This document shows positions 15,566 to 23,645 of a DNA stretch of 47,932 nucleotides, piece by piece. Position numbers and translations under genes: made by a program. The notes under the pieces were generated by a model, which had not been told where the DNA came from, did no database searches, and was given only the letters and a program-made list of their open reading frames with translations. The stretch comes from Spirochaeta sp. UBA5339. GTDB taxonomy: Bacteria; Spirochaetota; Spirochaetia; DSM-2461. Every line of letters begins with the position of its first letter. Within the stretch, counting starts at the first letter, position 1. Location: assembly GCA_002408085.1 (NCBI GenBank), contig DHQL01000007.1:144151-192082 (forward strand), written 5' to 3'.

Positions 15566-18160
15566 ATGTTCCGCCCAATTTACATTACAGTACTCTTTTT
15601 TCTCTTTTCCGGTATATTATCCATCTCAGCAGAGGACAGCGAAGCGGTTCATATTCTCTATCTCAACTCCTACGATGCCGCCATGAACTGGCCCCGGGAA
15701 ATCCTGCGGGGAATTGAAAACGGACTGAAGCCTGAGAAGAACAATATCTATCTACATATAGAGCATATGGATACCAAGACTCACTACTCCGAGGAGTATT
15801 ACAGGAAATTCAAAGAATTTATGGCCATGAAGTACAGGGATCTGTCCTTCTCTGTCATTCTCTGCTCCGACAACAACGCATTTGATTTTATGCGCAGTCA
15901 TCATGATGAGCTCTATCCGGGAGTTCCTGTTGTCTTCAGCGGGGTCAACTATTTTGAAGACTCCATGATTGAAAAATTTCCTGACTTTACGGGAATTGCC
16001 GAGATCGCTTCAATCCGGGAAACCGTGGAAGTGATGGTGAATCTTCACCCGGAAATAGAGGAAATTTATATTATCAACGACTATCTTAAGACCGGCCGGG
16101 CATGGCAGAGGAGCATTGCAGAAGAGCTGAAGAAAATGGTCCTCCCCTTCCGTCTGAGGTATAATGAGAACCTCTCCATGGATGAACTCCGGGCTGAGAT
16201 TGCCTCCCTGAAGGAGGGGACTCTGATTTTGACGGGGGTCTACTATGCAGACAGGGACGGTCTTTCCTACACCTATGAAAAGGCGGGAGAGATGATTGCT
16301 TCGGCCAGTTCTGTCCCCGTTTACTGTCTGGTGGATTTTAATCTGACCGGAAGCGTGGTAGGGGGAAAGGTGATCAGCGGCTTTGCTCATGGTGACGCAA
16401 TGGCTTCTCTTGCTCAGAGAATCCTGGCCGGAGAGTCACCAGAGGATATTCCTGTAATCAAGGAAGGCTATAACAGCTATATATTCAACCATCCCGGTCT
16501 GGAGCGCTTCGGCATTGCCGAAAAGAACCTGCCCGATGAGAGCCTGGTAATCAACCGGCCCTTCTCCCTCTACAGGGAGTACACGGTACAGATCTGGCTT
16601 CTGGCTGTCATTTTCGGCCTGCTCTTAGTTGCCGCCCTAGCCCTCGGGCTGAACAGCTATCATCAGAAACAGAACGAGAAGACCCTTCAGGATCTGGTTG
16701 AGTCCACCTGGGAGGGGTTGGTTGTTCATGAGAACGGCTATACCCATCAGGTTAACAATGTCTTTTTGAGGATGTTCGGATTTGATAGAGAGGATATCGC
16801 TGGTCAGGCTACCATTGAAAAGTGTTTTCCTCCCGAGTCTCTGGGGCTGGTTCGCCAGAAAATCCGGGAGGGTTCTGTGGAACCCTATGAAACTATGGCC
16901 ATGAAGAAGGACGGGAGCCTCTTCCCTGTTGAGATTCGGGCTAGGTTTATTGACTACAAGGGTCGTAAAACCCGGGTGGCCGCTGTAAGGGATCTGACTC
17001 ATCAGAAGATGGTGGAGGAGCAGATCAGCCAGTCCCAGAAGATGCAGGCTCTGGGAACCCTCGCCGGAGGAGTGGCCCATGATTTCAACAATGTACTGGG
17101 GGGTGTTCTGGGTTATGCCGATCTGGGCAGAAAGTCGGTTGATCCCGGCTCTCGGGAGCATCTCTACTTCGATCAGATTGTGGCGGCGGGCACAAGGGCC
17201 CGGGATCTGATCGGGCAGATCCTCTCATTCAGCAGACAGTCGGGGAAGGAGAAGAAATCCCTGAATCTGAGCCTGATCATAATAGAGACTCTTACTCTTC
17301 TGAAGGGTTCCCTTCCGTCTACAATCGAGATCCGGCAGAGTCTTGATGATTCAGTCTGTGTTACGGGCAATCCGGTGCAGCTGCAGCAGATTGTAATGAA
17401 TTTATGTACCAACGCGGGGCTGGCCATGAAGAGGGACGGCGGAGTCCTTGAGATGGAGCTGAAACAGACAAAAATCGATGATCCCTCAAAGTCGGGCCTG
17501 GAAATTGCTCCCGGCAGATACGCTCAGCTTCTTGTGAGTGACACGGGCTGCGGCATGAGTGAAGAGGTTAAAAGGAGGATCTTCGAACCTTTCTTTACCA
17601 CCAGGGAAACCGGAGAGGGAACGGGAATGGGACTCTCCGTTGTCCACGGCATTGTCAGGGAGATGAAGGGCTCTGTTACTGTCTATACCAGTGAAGGAGA
17701 GGGGACTACCTTCAATATCCTTCTGCCTCTCTGCCTGGAAGGACGCAAGGTTGATAAAGAGGATGATGATCGGGAGATCAAGGGGGGGAGTGAACGCATT
17801 CTCTTTGTGGATGATGAACAGCTGCAGGTGGATCTGGCGGAGGACCTTCTGGGTCATCTGGGCTACCGGGTAAAGGCTGTAAGGAGCAGTCTGAAGGCTC
17901 TTGAACTCTTCAGGGAGACCCCCGAAGAGTTCGATATTCTGATCAGTGATGTAACCATGCCCGAGATGACAGGTGACTTTCTGATAGAGGAAGTCCGAAA
18001 TATCCGCAGGGACCTTCCCGTTCTCCTCTGCACCGGTTTCAGTGAGAGACTCTCCGAAGAGAGACTCCGGTCCCTGGGGATAGGTAGGGTCGTTTCGAAG
18101 CCGCTGCTTCTGGGAGAGCTGGCCGGACGGATCAGGGAGGCTCTTGAACCGGAGTCCTGA
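15566..18160 (+). CDS. Hybrid sensor histidine kinase with periplasmic ABC-binding-like sensor, PAS and receiver
   Basis: The 864-residue product begins with a signal peptide (about 1-22) and an extracytoplasmic ABC substrate-binding-like domain (about 25-330; 'HILYLNSYDAAMNWPREILRG' is typical). One membrane helix ('IWLLAVIFGLLLVAALALGL', about 343-362) leads to a PAS domain (about 370-485), a HisKA domain with 'GGVAHDFNNVLGG' as phosphorylation motif, an HATPase domain ('GEGTGMGLSVVHGIV') and a C-terminal receiver (about 735-860, 'ILISDVTMPEMTG'). It senses a small molecule outside the membrane and passes phosphate to its own receiver; no DNA-binding partner is adjacent. It starts 50 bases after a terminator and ends 21 bases before the convergent mutase operon. 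Confidence 0.92.
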   Translation: MFRPIYITVLFFLFSGILSISAEDSEAVHILYLNSYDAAMNWPREILRGIENGLKPEKNNIYLHIEHMDTKTHYSEEYYRKFKEFMAMKYRDLSFSVILCSDNNAFDFMRSHHDELYPGVPVVFSGVNYFEDSMIEKFPDFTGIAEIASIRETVEVMVNLHPEIEEIYIINDYLKTGRAWQRSIAEELKKMVLPFRLRYNENLSMDELRAEIASLKEGTLILTGVYYADRDGLSYTYEKAGEMIASASSVPVYCLVDFNLTGSVVGGKVISGFAHGDAMASLAQRILAGESPEDIPVIKEGYNSYIFNHPGLERFGIAEKNLPDESLVINRPFSLYREYTVQIWLLAVIFGLLLVAALALGLNSYHQKQNEKTLQDLVESTWEGLVVHENGYTHQVNNVFLRMFGFDREDIAGQATIEKCFPPESLGLVRQKIREGSVEPYETMAMKKDGSLFPVEIRARFIDYKGRKTRVAAVRDLTHQKMVEEQISQSQKMQALGTLAGGVAHDFNNVLGGVLGYADLGRKSVDPGSREHLYFDQIVAAGTRARDLIGQILSFSRQSGKEKKSLNLSLIIIETLTLLKGSLPSTIEIRQSLDDSVCVTGNPVQLQQIVMNLCTNAGLAMKRDGGVLEMELKQTKIDDPSKSGLEIAPGRYAQLLVSDTGCGMSEEVKRRIFEPFFTTRETGEGTGMGLSVVHGIVREMKGSVTVYTSEGEGTTFNILLPLCLEGRKVDKEDDDREIKGGSERILFVDDEQLQVDLAEDLLGHLGYRVKAVRSSLKALELFRETPEEFDILISDVTMPEMTGDFLIEEVRNIRRDLPVLLCTGFSERLSEERLRSLGIGRVVSKPLLLGELAGRIREALEPES

Positions 18161-18181
18161 AACCCGCCGGCTGCAGGTTTA

Positions 18182-19624
18182 TTAGAGAATGCTACCCGAG
18201 CTTATGGCGGTCATGTCGCTGATAATCGTCTCATAGCTGACCTTTTCGCCCAGAATCTTCTCCCTCTCTGCAATCTTCTCTCTGTGAAAGGAAAGGATAT
18301 CGTCTGTAAAGGGAAGGTTTCCCATATCGAAATACCGGGCGGCGCCGGTGGAGTCCTTTACCCCCAGAACCTTGCCCTTCACCAGCTGTGAGGTGGAGTA
18401 GGGCTGATCCAGCACTCCTTCGTCGATGGCTTTGACGGTTCCTTTGACAACATCACCTCCGCCCATCTTCAGAACATTATCCATCAGGCAGCGGACTTCG
18501 GCCTCCATAATCTCCTCTTCCACGGCAATCTGAGAATGGGAGCTGAGGTCGAATTTCTGGGGCTGGAGCATATTGAGAAACATCTTTGCATTCCGGAAGC
18601 TGTGGGCCGAGCCCTCAGGGGTGGGAATGTGCTTTGCCTCGTCGATAGTTCTGGAACCGCAGACCTGTACGCCCCCCATTACGCCTATCATTGTGAAGTG
18701 TGAGATCAGGGCGTAGACCCGGTCCTCATCAACTGGAAAGCGGCCTGTGGGACTGACGCTATAAGTCGTGGTCTCCACATCGTCAAAGCCGAACTCCTTC
18801 AGATAGTGGTCGGTCATCTTCTTGAACACCCTGATATAGGCGATGTCCTGAGCCAGATGTCCCTGGAGCCAGTTGTTGAGCTGCACATGTTTCACTCCCT
18901 GGGCAGCGGCGATAAGGACCTCGATTATTTCGGGGACGATCATCAGGGAGGGAGGACTGACTGAGGGCATGGCCCCGCTGACGCAGTAGAGGATGGGAAC
19001 ACCCATCTCTTCATAACATCCCATCAGGCGGTTCACGTACTGGAAGTTCTGAATCACCTCTTCGGGACGGACATTTTTGGTGTAATTCCAGAAGGAGATC
19101 AGGGGGCCGCCGGAGTATCCCGACTGTCCCGCGGCCAGGCCTATCTCATGGGTCAGCCGGGCATCGGGGGTGGGACCGAAGAGGAGGGAGGGGAGATCGA
19201 CAGCGTCCATTACCTCCCGGGCCTTTTCCACACCGTGAACAACAAAGGGGAAACCGTTAAGGACGGGGCGACCTGCGGCCTCAGCACGCATCAGACCCTG
19301 ACTGGCCATCTCAAAGCGGCAGTTCCGGGTCAGGCTGTCTATATAGGAGGTCAGGATATCCGCCTGACCCTCCTTCTGCATATGGAGCAGAAGATTCTTA
19401 TGGTTCTCAACAGTATCGGAGCCCAGGGAGGGGCAGAGCAGGGTCTTTCCCTCGGCCCTGGCTTTCAGAACCTTCCTTGCGGCATTCTGGCTGTCGGGAA
19501 GTCTGTGGTGGTAGGCCGCACCGTCTTCCAGATCCACATCCTCTCCGGTGGGCCACATGGCAAGGACCTTCTCCCGTTCCTTGCGGAAGAGGTCATCGCT
19601 CCATTTTTTATTAGATATTTCCAA
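18182..19624 (-). CDS. Glutamate mutase epsilon subunit-like protein with altered substrate pocket
   Basis: The 480-residue product aligns nearly end to end with the clostridial glutamate mutase E subunit (GlmE/MutE, about 483 residues), from 'NKKWSD...WPTGEDVDL' to 'FTDDILSFHREKIAEREK'. It would form the barrel holding adenosylcobalamin and substrate and run a radical carbon-skeleton rearrangement. By my alignment against the remembered clostridial sequence, Arg66, Arg149, His150, Glu171 and Tyr177, which bind glutamate there, are here Ser66, Phe149, Gly150, Ser171 and Ser177. Arg100 and Tyr181 are kept. Lys326 and Glu330, which contact the adenosyl ribose, are here Arg325 and Glu329. The enzyme therefore looks active but unlikely to use glutamate. 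Start is TTG 19624 with GAGGAG eight to nine bases upstream; conserved N-terminal residues support it. It ends a six-gene operon. Confidence 0.88.
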   Translation of the reverse strand: MEISNKKWSDDLFRKEREKVLAMWPTGEDVDLEDGAAYHHRLPDSQNAARKVLKARAEGKTLLCPSLGSDTVENHKNLLLHMQKEGQADILTSYIDSLTRNCRFEMASQGLMRAEAAGRPVLNGFPFVVHGVEKAREVMDAVDLPSLLFGPTPDARLTHEIGLAAGQSGYSGGPLISFWNYTKNVRPEEVIQNFQYVNRLMGCYEEMGVPILYCVSGAMPSVSPPSLMIVPEIIEVLIAAAQGVKHVQLNNWLQGHLAQDIAYIRVFKKMTDHYLKEFGFDDVETTTYSVSPTGRFPVDEDRVYALISHFTMIGVMGGVQVCGSRTIDEAKHIPTPEGSAHSFRNAKMFLNMLQPQKFDLSSHSQIAVEEEIMEAEVRCLMDNVLKMGGGDVVKGTVKAIDEGVLDQPYSTSQLVKGKVLGVKDSTGAARYFDMGNLPFTDDILSFHREKIAEREKILGEKVSYETIISDMTAISSGSIL

Positions 19625-19717
19625 GAGTTGTACTCCTCAATGTAATGGGCTTGGGGCCCTCCCGGGACACGGCTGCCGAACACGCTGAACGGGCCGAAGG
19701 GGAGAGGCGGAATAGAA

Positions 19718-20149
19718 TCAGGCTGAAGTCTTGTCCTGAGCAGAGCAGAGATCGCTGTTCATTTCGGCCAGAACACTTTTTGGCAGGTTGAAGGGAACCG
19801 CAACCGAGTCGAATCCCAGTTTGAGAAAACGTTTCTCCGTTTCCTCCCAGGGCTCAGAGTGAATGACCAGCTGACCGCCGATATAGAGCCTGATATCCTT
19901 CAGGCCCGCCTTATCGCACTTCTCCCGGAATCCCTGAAGAAGCATCTCTGCATGTCCCGCCAGGGAGGAGATCATGATGGCATCGGCTTCGCACTCCAGT
20001 GCAGCCGTGATAAAGTCCTCCTGGGAGTTGTGAATACCAAGGGAGTGAACATCAAAACCATCGCTCCGAAGGGCGTGTTCCAGAATCCTGATACCCGTAA
20101 CATGGACATCCTCACCGATAACTCCTGTAACAACTGTTGCCTTGCTCAT
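19718..20149 (-). CDS. Glutamate mutase sigma subunit-like B12-binding protein
   Basis: This encodes 143 residues, the size of clostridial GlmS/MutS (137). It carries the full cobalamin-binding signature: Asp14-x-His16-x-x-Gly19 ('GEDVHVTG'), where His16 would be the lower cobalt ligand, then 'ISSLAGHAE' (the SxL loop) and 'YIGGQLV' (the GG loop). It should bind adenosylcobalamin base-off/His-on and pair with the E-like subunit encoded 93 bases downstream. The 93-base gap contains no gene; in clostridia the reactivase mutL sits between S and E, and here it is missing from the window. A strong AGGAGA site precedes ATG 20149. The C-terminal tail after about residue 128 is not conserved. Confidence 0.9.
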   Translation of the reverse strand: MSKATVVTGVIGEDVHVTGIRILEHALRSDGFDVHSLGIHNSQEDFITAALECEADAIMISSLAGHAEMLLQGFREKCDKAGLKDIRLYIGGQLVIHSEPWEETEKRFLKLGFDSVAVPFNLPKSVLAEMNSDLCSAQDKTSA

Positions 20150-20157
20150 ATTCTCTC

Positions 20158-20604
20158 CTATTCCATTGTGTAGAGACTGGAAAAGGTCTTTGCATCGCCT
20201 GTAAAGAAGTCCAGACTCTGGATCTGCAGGGCGCCGTCAACCTTTCTAAGGGTATAATACCCTATCCCGTCGAGATTTACCAATTCCTTGTCCGTTTTCC
20301 GGTCGAATTTGACAACTTTCAACATGGATGTAGTCTTCAGCTGTACCGTATCCAGCATCATATCTGTAGGGCTGAGGTTCTCCCAGATAGTCAGATGTCC
20401 CTTGATCAGAAAGTCCTGCCACTCCTTACGGTTGTACATCTTAAAGGGATACTCCCCGCCGGGTAGCTGGAAGTAGGCGGTAACCTTGATGTCTTCTGTC
20501 CAGTACTTGTCCATCCTGGGCATGGTCTCCGCATCCTGGGCATACTGGCTGTAGTCCCTGAAGTAATCTTCCATAAACTTTTTGAACTCGTTGTAATCTA
20601 CCAT
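20158..20604 (-). CDS. SnoaL-like / NTF2-fold protein
   Basis: The product is 148 residues with features of the NTF2/SnoaL cone fold: an N-terminal helix pair ('FKKFMEDYFRDYSQYAQD'), 'YWTEDIKVTAYFQLPGG' and a C-terminal sheet ending 'LQIQSLDFFTGDA'. Members of this fold include polyketide cyclases, dehydratases, isomerases and ligand-binding proteins, and function cannot be assigned from sequence. Its position, 8 bases before the mutase S-like gene and after an SDR, suggests a cyclisation, dehydration or isomerisation step in the same pathway, or an accessory role with the mutase. The fold call is from pattern, not from a search. Confidence 0.65.
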   Translation of the reverse strand: MVDYNEFKKFMEDYFRDYSQYAQDAETMPRMDKYWTEDIKVTAYFQLPGGEYPFKMYNRKEWQDFLIKGHLTIWENLSPTDMMLDTVQLKTTSMLKVVKFDRKTDKELVNLDGIGYYTLRKVDGALQIQSLDFFTGDAKTFSSLYTME

Positions 20605-20648
20605 GTTGGTTCCTTCCTCTATCTGTAAAATCTGAAATTTCTGAAAAT

Positions 20649-21434
20649 CTATCCCTGATATCCGCCGGAGACTTCGATGATCTCACCGCTGATATTTCTT
20701 GCCCATTCCGAGCAGAGGAAGAGGACCGTCTGGGCCAGTTCCTCTTCAGAGGTCAGTTCCCTTGTATCGGACTTTGATTTCATCCCCTCAAGAAGCTGCT
20801 CTTCGGAAAGGCCCTTCTCTGCGGCTAGACCGGGGAGTCTCTTGTTTTTGATACGGTCCGTCAGAACCAGTCCCGGTGCCACCGCATTGACCGTAACACC
20901 GTCGGCAGCCACCTCCCGGGAGAGGGAGGAGGTAAGGGAGTTCAGTCCCGCCTTGCTCATATTGTAGGTTACCGAGAAGGGGGGATTCACCCGGGGGGCC
21001 ACGGAGCTGATATTGATGATTCTTCCGTAACCTGCAGACTGCATGGCAGGCAGCACCTTTGCGGCCAGATGAAAGGGGGCCGTCAGATTCACCTCCAGCA
21101 CAGAGCGCAGTTCATCAAGAGGTGTTCCGGATACGGGGCCCATAAAGCCGGAGATACCGGCATTGTTTATTAATAGGCTGATTCCGCCCTCAGAGGCGAT
21201 AATTTCATCCAGTCCCTCTTCCCGGCTCTTCTCATCTGCCAGATCCAGGGTTCTGTAGACCGCCTTTCCACCGTCCGCCTCAATCAGACCGATGGTCTCT
21301 TCGGCCTTGGCCGCGTCCCGGCAGACAATCACAACCTTCGCCCCTGCCGCGGCAAGGGTTCTGCTGATGGCCCGGCCTATACCGCCGGCACCCCCTGTGA
21401 CAAGGGCTGTTTTACCTGTCAGATTAATCTTCAA
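20649..21434 (-). CDS. Short-chain dehydrogenase/reductase (FabG-like)
   Basis: The SDR is 261 residues from a TTG start at 21434. This start has GGAG seven bases upstream, gives the usual N-terminus 'MKINLTGKTALVTGGAGGIG', and overlaps the stop of the preceding gene. An ATG at 21464 would add ten atypical residues. Residues show the NAD(P) loop 'TGGAGGIG', 'NNAG', the catalytic Ser in 'IINISSVAP' and 'YNMSK' (Tyr-x-x-x-Lys), and the C-terminal 'SGEIIEVSGGYQG'. It would reduce a ketone or oxidise an alcohol, probably a 3-oxoacyl-type intermediate given the condensing enzyme gene upstream. The true substrate is unknown. Confidence 0.9.
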   Translation of the reverse strand: MKINLTGKTALVTGGAGGIGRAISRTLAAAGAKVVIVCRDAAKAEETIGLIEADGGKAVYRTLDLADEKSREEGLDEIIASEGGISLLINNAGISGFMGPVSGTPLDELRSVLEVNLTAPFHLAAKVLPAMQSAGYGRIINISSVAPRVNPPFSVTYNMSKAGLNSLTSSLSREVAADGVTVNAVAPGLVLTDRIKNKRLPGLAAEKGLSEEQLLEGMKSKSDTRELTSEEELAQTVLFLCSEWARNISGEIIEVSGGYQG

Positions 21435-21832
21435 TGTTTCACTCCGGTACTTTTTTCGGTGCACTCATAGAGGGTGTGCTCCTGTCCAATGATCCTGTAG
21501 AAGAAGATCCGGGAGTGGGCACCCTGCCGTACATTCCCCTCAACAGAGTAGAGGGGACTCTCGCTCATCATTTTGTGACTGGCCTCGATATCATCCACCC
21601 CGAGGGCAATGTGATGAAGGCCGTCGGGGCATCCGGCAATAGGGCTGTCGGGATCGGTGACCTGAAGAAGCTCCATCCGCCCCTTGTCGCCGCCGCTGAT
21701 AAAGGCGATCTTCATTCCCACCTCATCGTGCTGCTTTACCGAGTCCAGGGTGCAGCCCATGGCCGTCAAACCTGAGGCAAAGGTCTCGATATCCGAGACC
21801 TTGATGGCTATATGATCAATCTCAGCATTCAT
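21431..21832 (-). CDS. VOC-family protein resembling methylmalonyl-CoA epimerase
   Basis: The product is 133 residues with two paired beta-alpha-beta-beta-beta modules of the vicinal oxygen chelate fold. 'IDHIAIKVSDIE' (His7), 'GRMELLQV', 'LHHIALGVDDIE' and 'TLYECTEK' correspond to the metal-ligand segments of methylmalonyl-CoA epimerase and glyoxalase-like proteins. In that family the enzyme epimerises an alpha-methyl-branched acyl thioester via a metal-stabilised enolate. A B12 mutase gene in the same operon makes a branched intermediate needing epimerisation plausible. It overlaps the KAS III-like gene by 11 bases and the SDR start by 4, so the three are translationally coupled. Confidence 0.82.
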   Translation of the reverse strand: MNAEIDHIAIKVSDIETFASGLTAMGCTLDSVKQHDEVGMKIAFISGGDKGRMELLQVTDPDSPIAGCPDGLHHIALGVDDIEASHKMMSESPLYSVEGNVRQGAHSRIFFYRIIGQEHTLYECTEKSTGVKH

Positions 21833-23033
21833 GCTTTACATTCTCAACCAGAACGGGAGAGATTCTGTGGTAGAGACCGATATGGTTTTCACCCACACCG
21901 GAGGAGATAATAAGATGTTTATCTCCCGCCTTCATAAGCCCCTTTTCTACGGCTTCCATCATGTTGACTGCCGAAGAGGCAACAGCGATATTACCGTACT
22001 TCTCCCAGGAGTGGTAGAGCTTCTCTTTGGGAACACCCAGGCACTCTCTCCAGGCATCGGGAGTCCAGGGAACAGGCTGGTGGGTGGAGAGGAAGTCGAT
22101 GTCCTTCTCGGTATATTCGGTCTTGGCAAAGAGCTTGCTTGAAATCCTCTTTATGTCGTTCTGGGTCTCATGGGCGATCTCTCTCTGCATATCCTTGTCG
22201 TAGAAGGTTACAAACTCCTGTTCGTAGCTGGGACCCTGGGAGGTCTTGACCAGCAGTGCAGGCTCACGGGTCTGGAAGATAATCGCCTTGTGGCGCTTAC
22301 CGATGCTGTGGGAGTGGGAGGAGATGTAGCCGTAGCCCTCTTCAACCTCTCCTACAATACCGGCAACGGCGCCGTCACCCACATAGACAGAGAAGTAGGA
22401 GCACTTGTCGTTGATCAGTGAGTCCAGGGAGCTTCCCACAATCAGAACCTTCTTCTTCATACCCAGACGCACATAGTTCATGGCGATCTCCATCATGGTG
22501 ATAAAGGAGGAGCAGCAGGTGTCCACATTGATGGCTCCCGCGTTTTTCAGTCCCAGCTTGTGCTGTACCAGAGAGGCGTTCTGGGGGACTGCCAGGTCCG
22601 GAACCAGGGAGGAACAGAGAACCAGATCGATCTCATCCTTGTCTATACCCGCATTGTAGATGGCCTTGGCCGCTGCCAGGGTTTCTGCATCGGAAGAGAG
22701 CATGGGGTGGGGATGGACCGACTTTTTAAGGGAGACCGGGTCCATGGGAACCCGCCGTCTCTCTACGGCTCCCTGAAAGGGGTCTGCCTGCTTCTTGGGG
22801 GGCATCCTTGATACCCACTCGTCAAACCAGGGCTGGGACTCCCAGCCGTCGTAATTGGTTTCGATTCTGCCGGGCATATGACCCTTCTGATCAATTTCAT
22901 CTATATATTCATGGTGAAGAAGGGTTTCCTTCCTCAGATATTTCACAAGGTTTTCTTTTTTTGAAGCGGGGACTTCCTTGGCCGGGAGGTAGCCTCCCAT
23001 ACTGATAAGCCCTGCATTGATAAGTCGTGACAT
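21822..23033 (-). CDS. KAS III-like 3-oxoacyl-(ACP) synthase, thiolase fold
   Basis: This is a 403-residue thiolase-fold condensing enzyme, longer than FabH (about 320). The catalytic Cys-His-Asn set is visible: Cys174 ('VDTCCSSFITM'), His318 ('LSTHQPVPWTP') and Asn348 ('KYGNIAVASSAVN'). An extra segment at about residues 25-95 ('HEYIDEIDQKGHMPGRIETN' and following) is not in FabH and may shape a special acyl pocket or contact a carrier. It would join an acyl-CoA or acyl-ACP starter to a malonyl- or similar extender, or transfer acyl groups. GGAG lies 5 bases before ATG 23033. It is the first gene of the six-gene operon with the B12 mutase-like subunits. Confidence 0.87.
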   Translation of the reverse strand: MSRLINAGLISMGGYLPAKEVPASKKENLVKYLRKETLLHHEYIDEIDQKGHMPGRIETNYDGWESQPWFDEWVSRMPPKKQADPFQGAVERRRVPMDPVSLKKSVHPHPMLSSDAETLAAAKAIYNAGIDKDEIDLVLCSSLVPDLAVPQNASLVQHKLGLKNAGAINVDTCCSSFITMMEIAMNYVRLGMKKKVLIVGSSLDSLINDKCSYFSVYVGDGAVAGIVGEVEEGYGYISSHSHSIGKRHKAIIFQTREPALLVKTSQGPSYEQEFVTFYDKDMQREIAHETQNDIKRISSKLFAKTEYTEKDIDFLSTHQPVPWTPDAWRECLGVPKEKLYHSWEKYGNIAVASSAVNMMEAVEKGLMKAGDKHLIISSGVGENHIGLYHRISPVLVENVKHEC

Positions 23034-23083
23034 TTGTTCTCCATGGAACCGGACAAGTCGTCAGGTTAAAAAAATTGATGATT

Positions 23084-23115
23084 ATTATACCGATATTTCT
23101 CTGCTGTAAAACAGC
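23084..23115 (-). promoter_or_regulatory. Probable promoter and operator of the KAS III/mutase operon
   Basis: On the minus strand, TATAAT lies at 23089-23084, about 50 bases before ATG 23033. TTTTAC at 23111-23106 is a weak -35 at 16-base spacing. A perfect inverted repeat GCTGT-TTT-ACAGC (23115-23103) covers this -35, consistent with a repressor site. The rest of 23034-23202 is AT-rich with no gene. Confidence 0.5.
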
Positions 23116-23202
23116 TCGACATCGGATTTTTACGTTAAATTTTCTTAATTAGTATATTTCCACCAGACGGAAATAACTGAATATTACTGGAAAATTCAGA
23201 TT

Positions 23203-23508
23203 TCAGCTCTGTAGAACATCCTCCGGATTGTGACCGCTGTTTCTTCGCTGGTAGCCCTGAGATCTTTTTCTGGCAATTTCACGTGCGTTTTTCAGGGGTA
23301 TAAATTCTCCCTTGTAGGTTATTCCGTCTTCAGAGGTGCTGCTCTCAAAGGAGCGGTAGAGCATTGTCTTGTCTATGGGATTCAGATCCAGGTCGTATAC
23401 CTGTTTGATCTTTCCGTCATCACCTCTTTCGATCCACATTCTTTCGTGATACCGGGCGATTCCGCTGACCCTTTCCAGGTCTTCCTCTCTCAGATTTTTC
23501 TCTTTCAT
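23203..23508 (-). CDS. Small hypothetical protein, 101 residues
   Basis: I do not recognise this protein. It is 101 residues, charged and soluble, with no signal peptide or membrane segment. It begins 'MKEKNLREEDLERVSGIARY' and ends in a basic, Arg-rich stretch ('REIARKRSQGYQRRNSGHN', about 75-93). Codon use looks like its neighbours. It lies between the divergent hybrid kinase gene (plus strand) and the KAS III-like operon, 170 bases upstream of the latter on the same strand. A separate promoter before the operon makes co-transcription uncertain. The basic tail could indicate nucleic acid binding, but this is a guess. Confidence 0.7.
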   Translation of the reverse strand: MKEKNLREEDLERVSGIARYHERMWIERGDDGKIKQVYDLDLNPIDKTMLYRSFESSTSEDGITYKGEFIPLKNAREIARKRSQGYQRRNSGHNPEDVLQS

Positions 23509-23645
23509 AAGCGGATAGTATCATAAAGCAGAATTTTATTCTTCCTTTCTCCCCGGTGGAAGGCTGATTCAAAATGTGTACATTGTTCATAATGAAACTT
23601 GTAATTAATGAGTTCTGTTTTATCCTTAGTAGCGGAGGACTTAGT

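Noticed and set aside
18182..20149. Ordinary glutamate mutase for glutamate fermentation
   Set aside because: No methylaspartase or mutL is adjacent and the glutamate-binding residues are mostly replaced, so a standard annotation as glutamate mutase is unlikely to be right.
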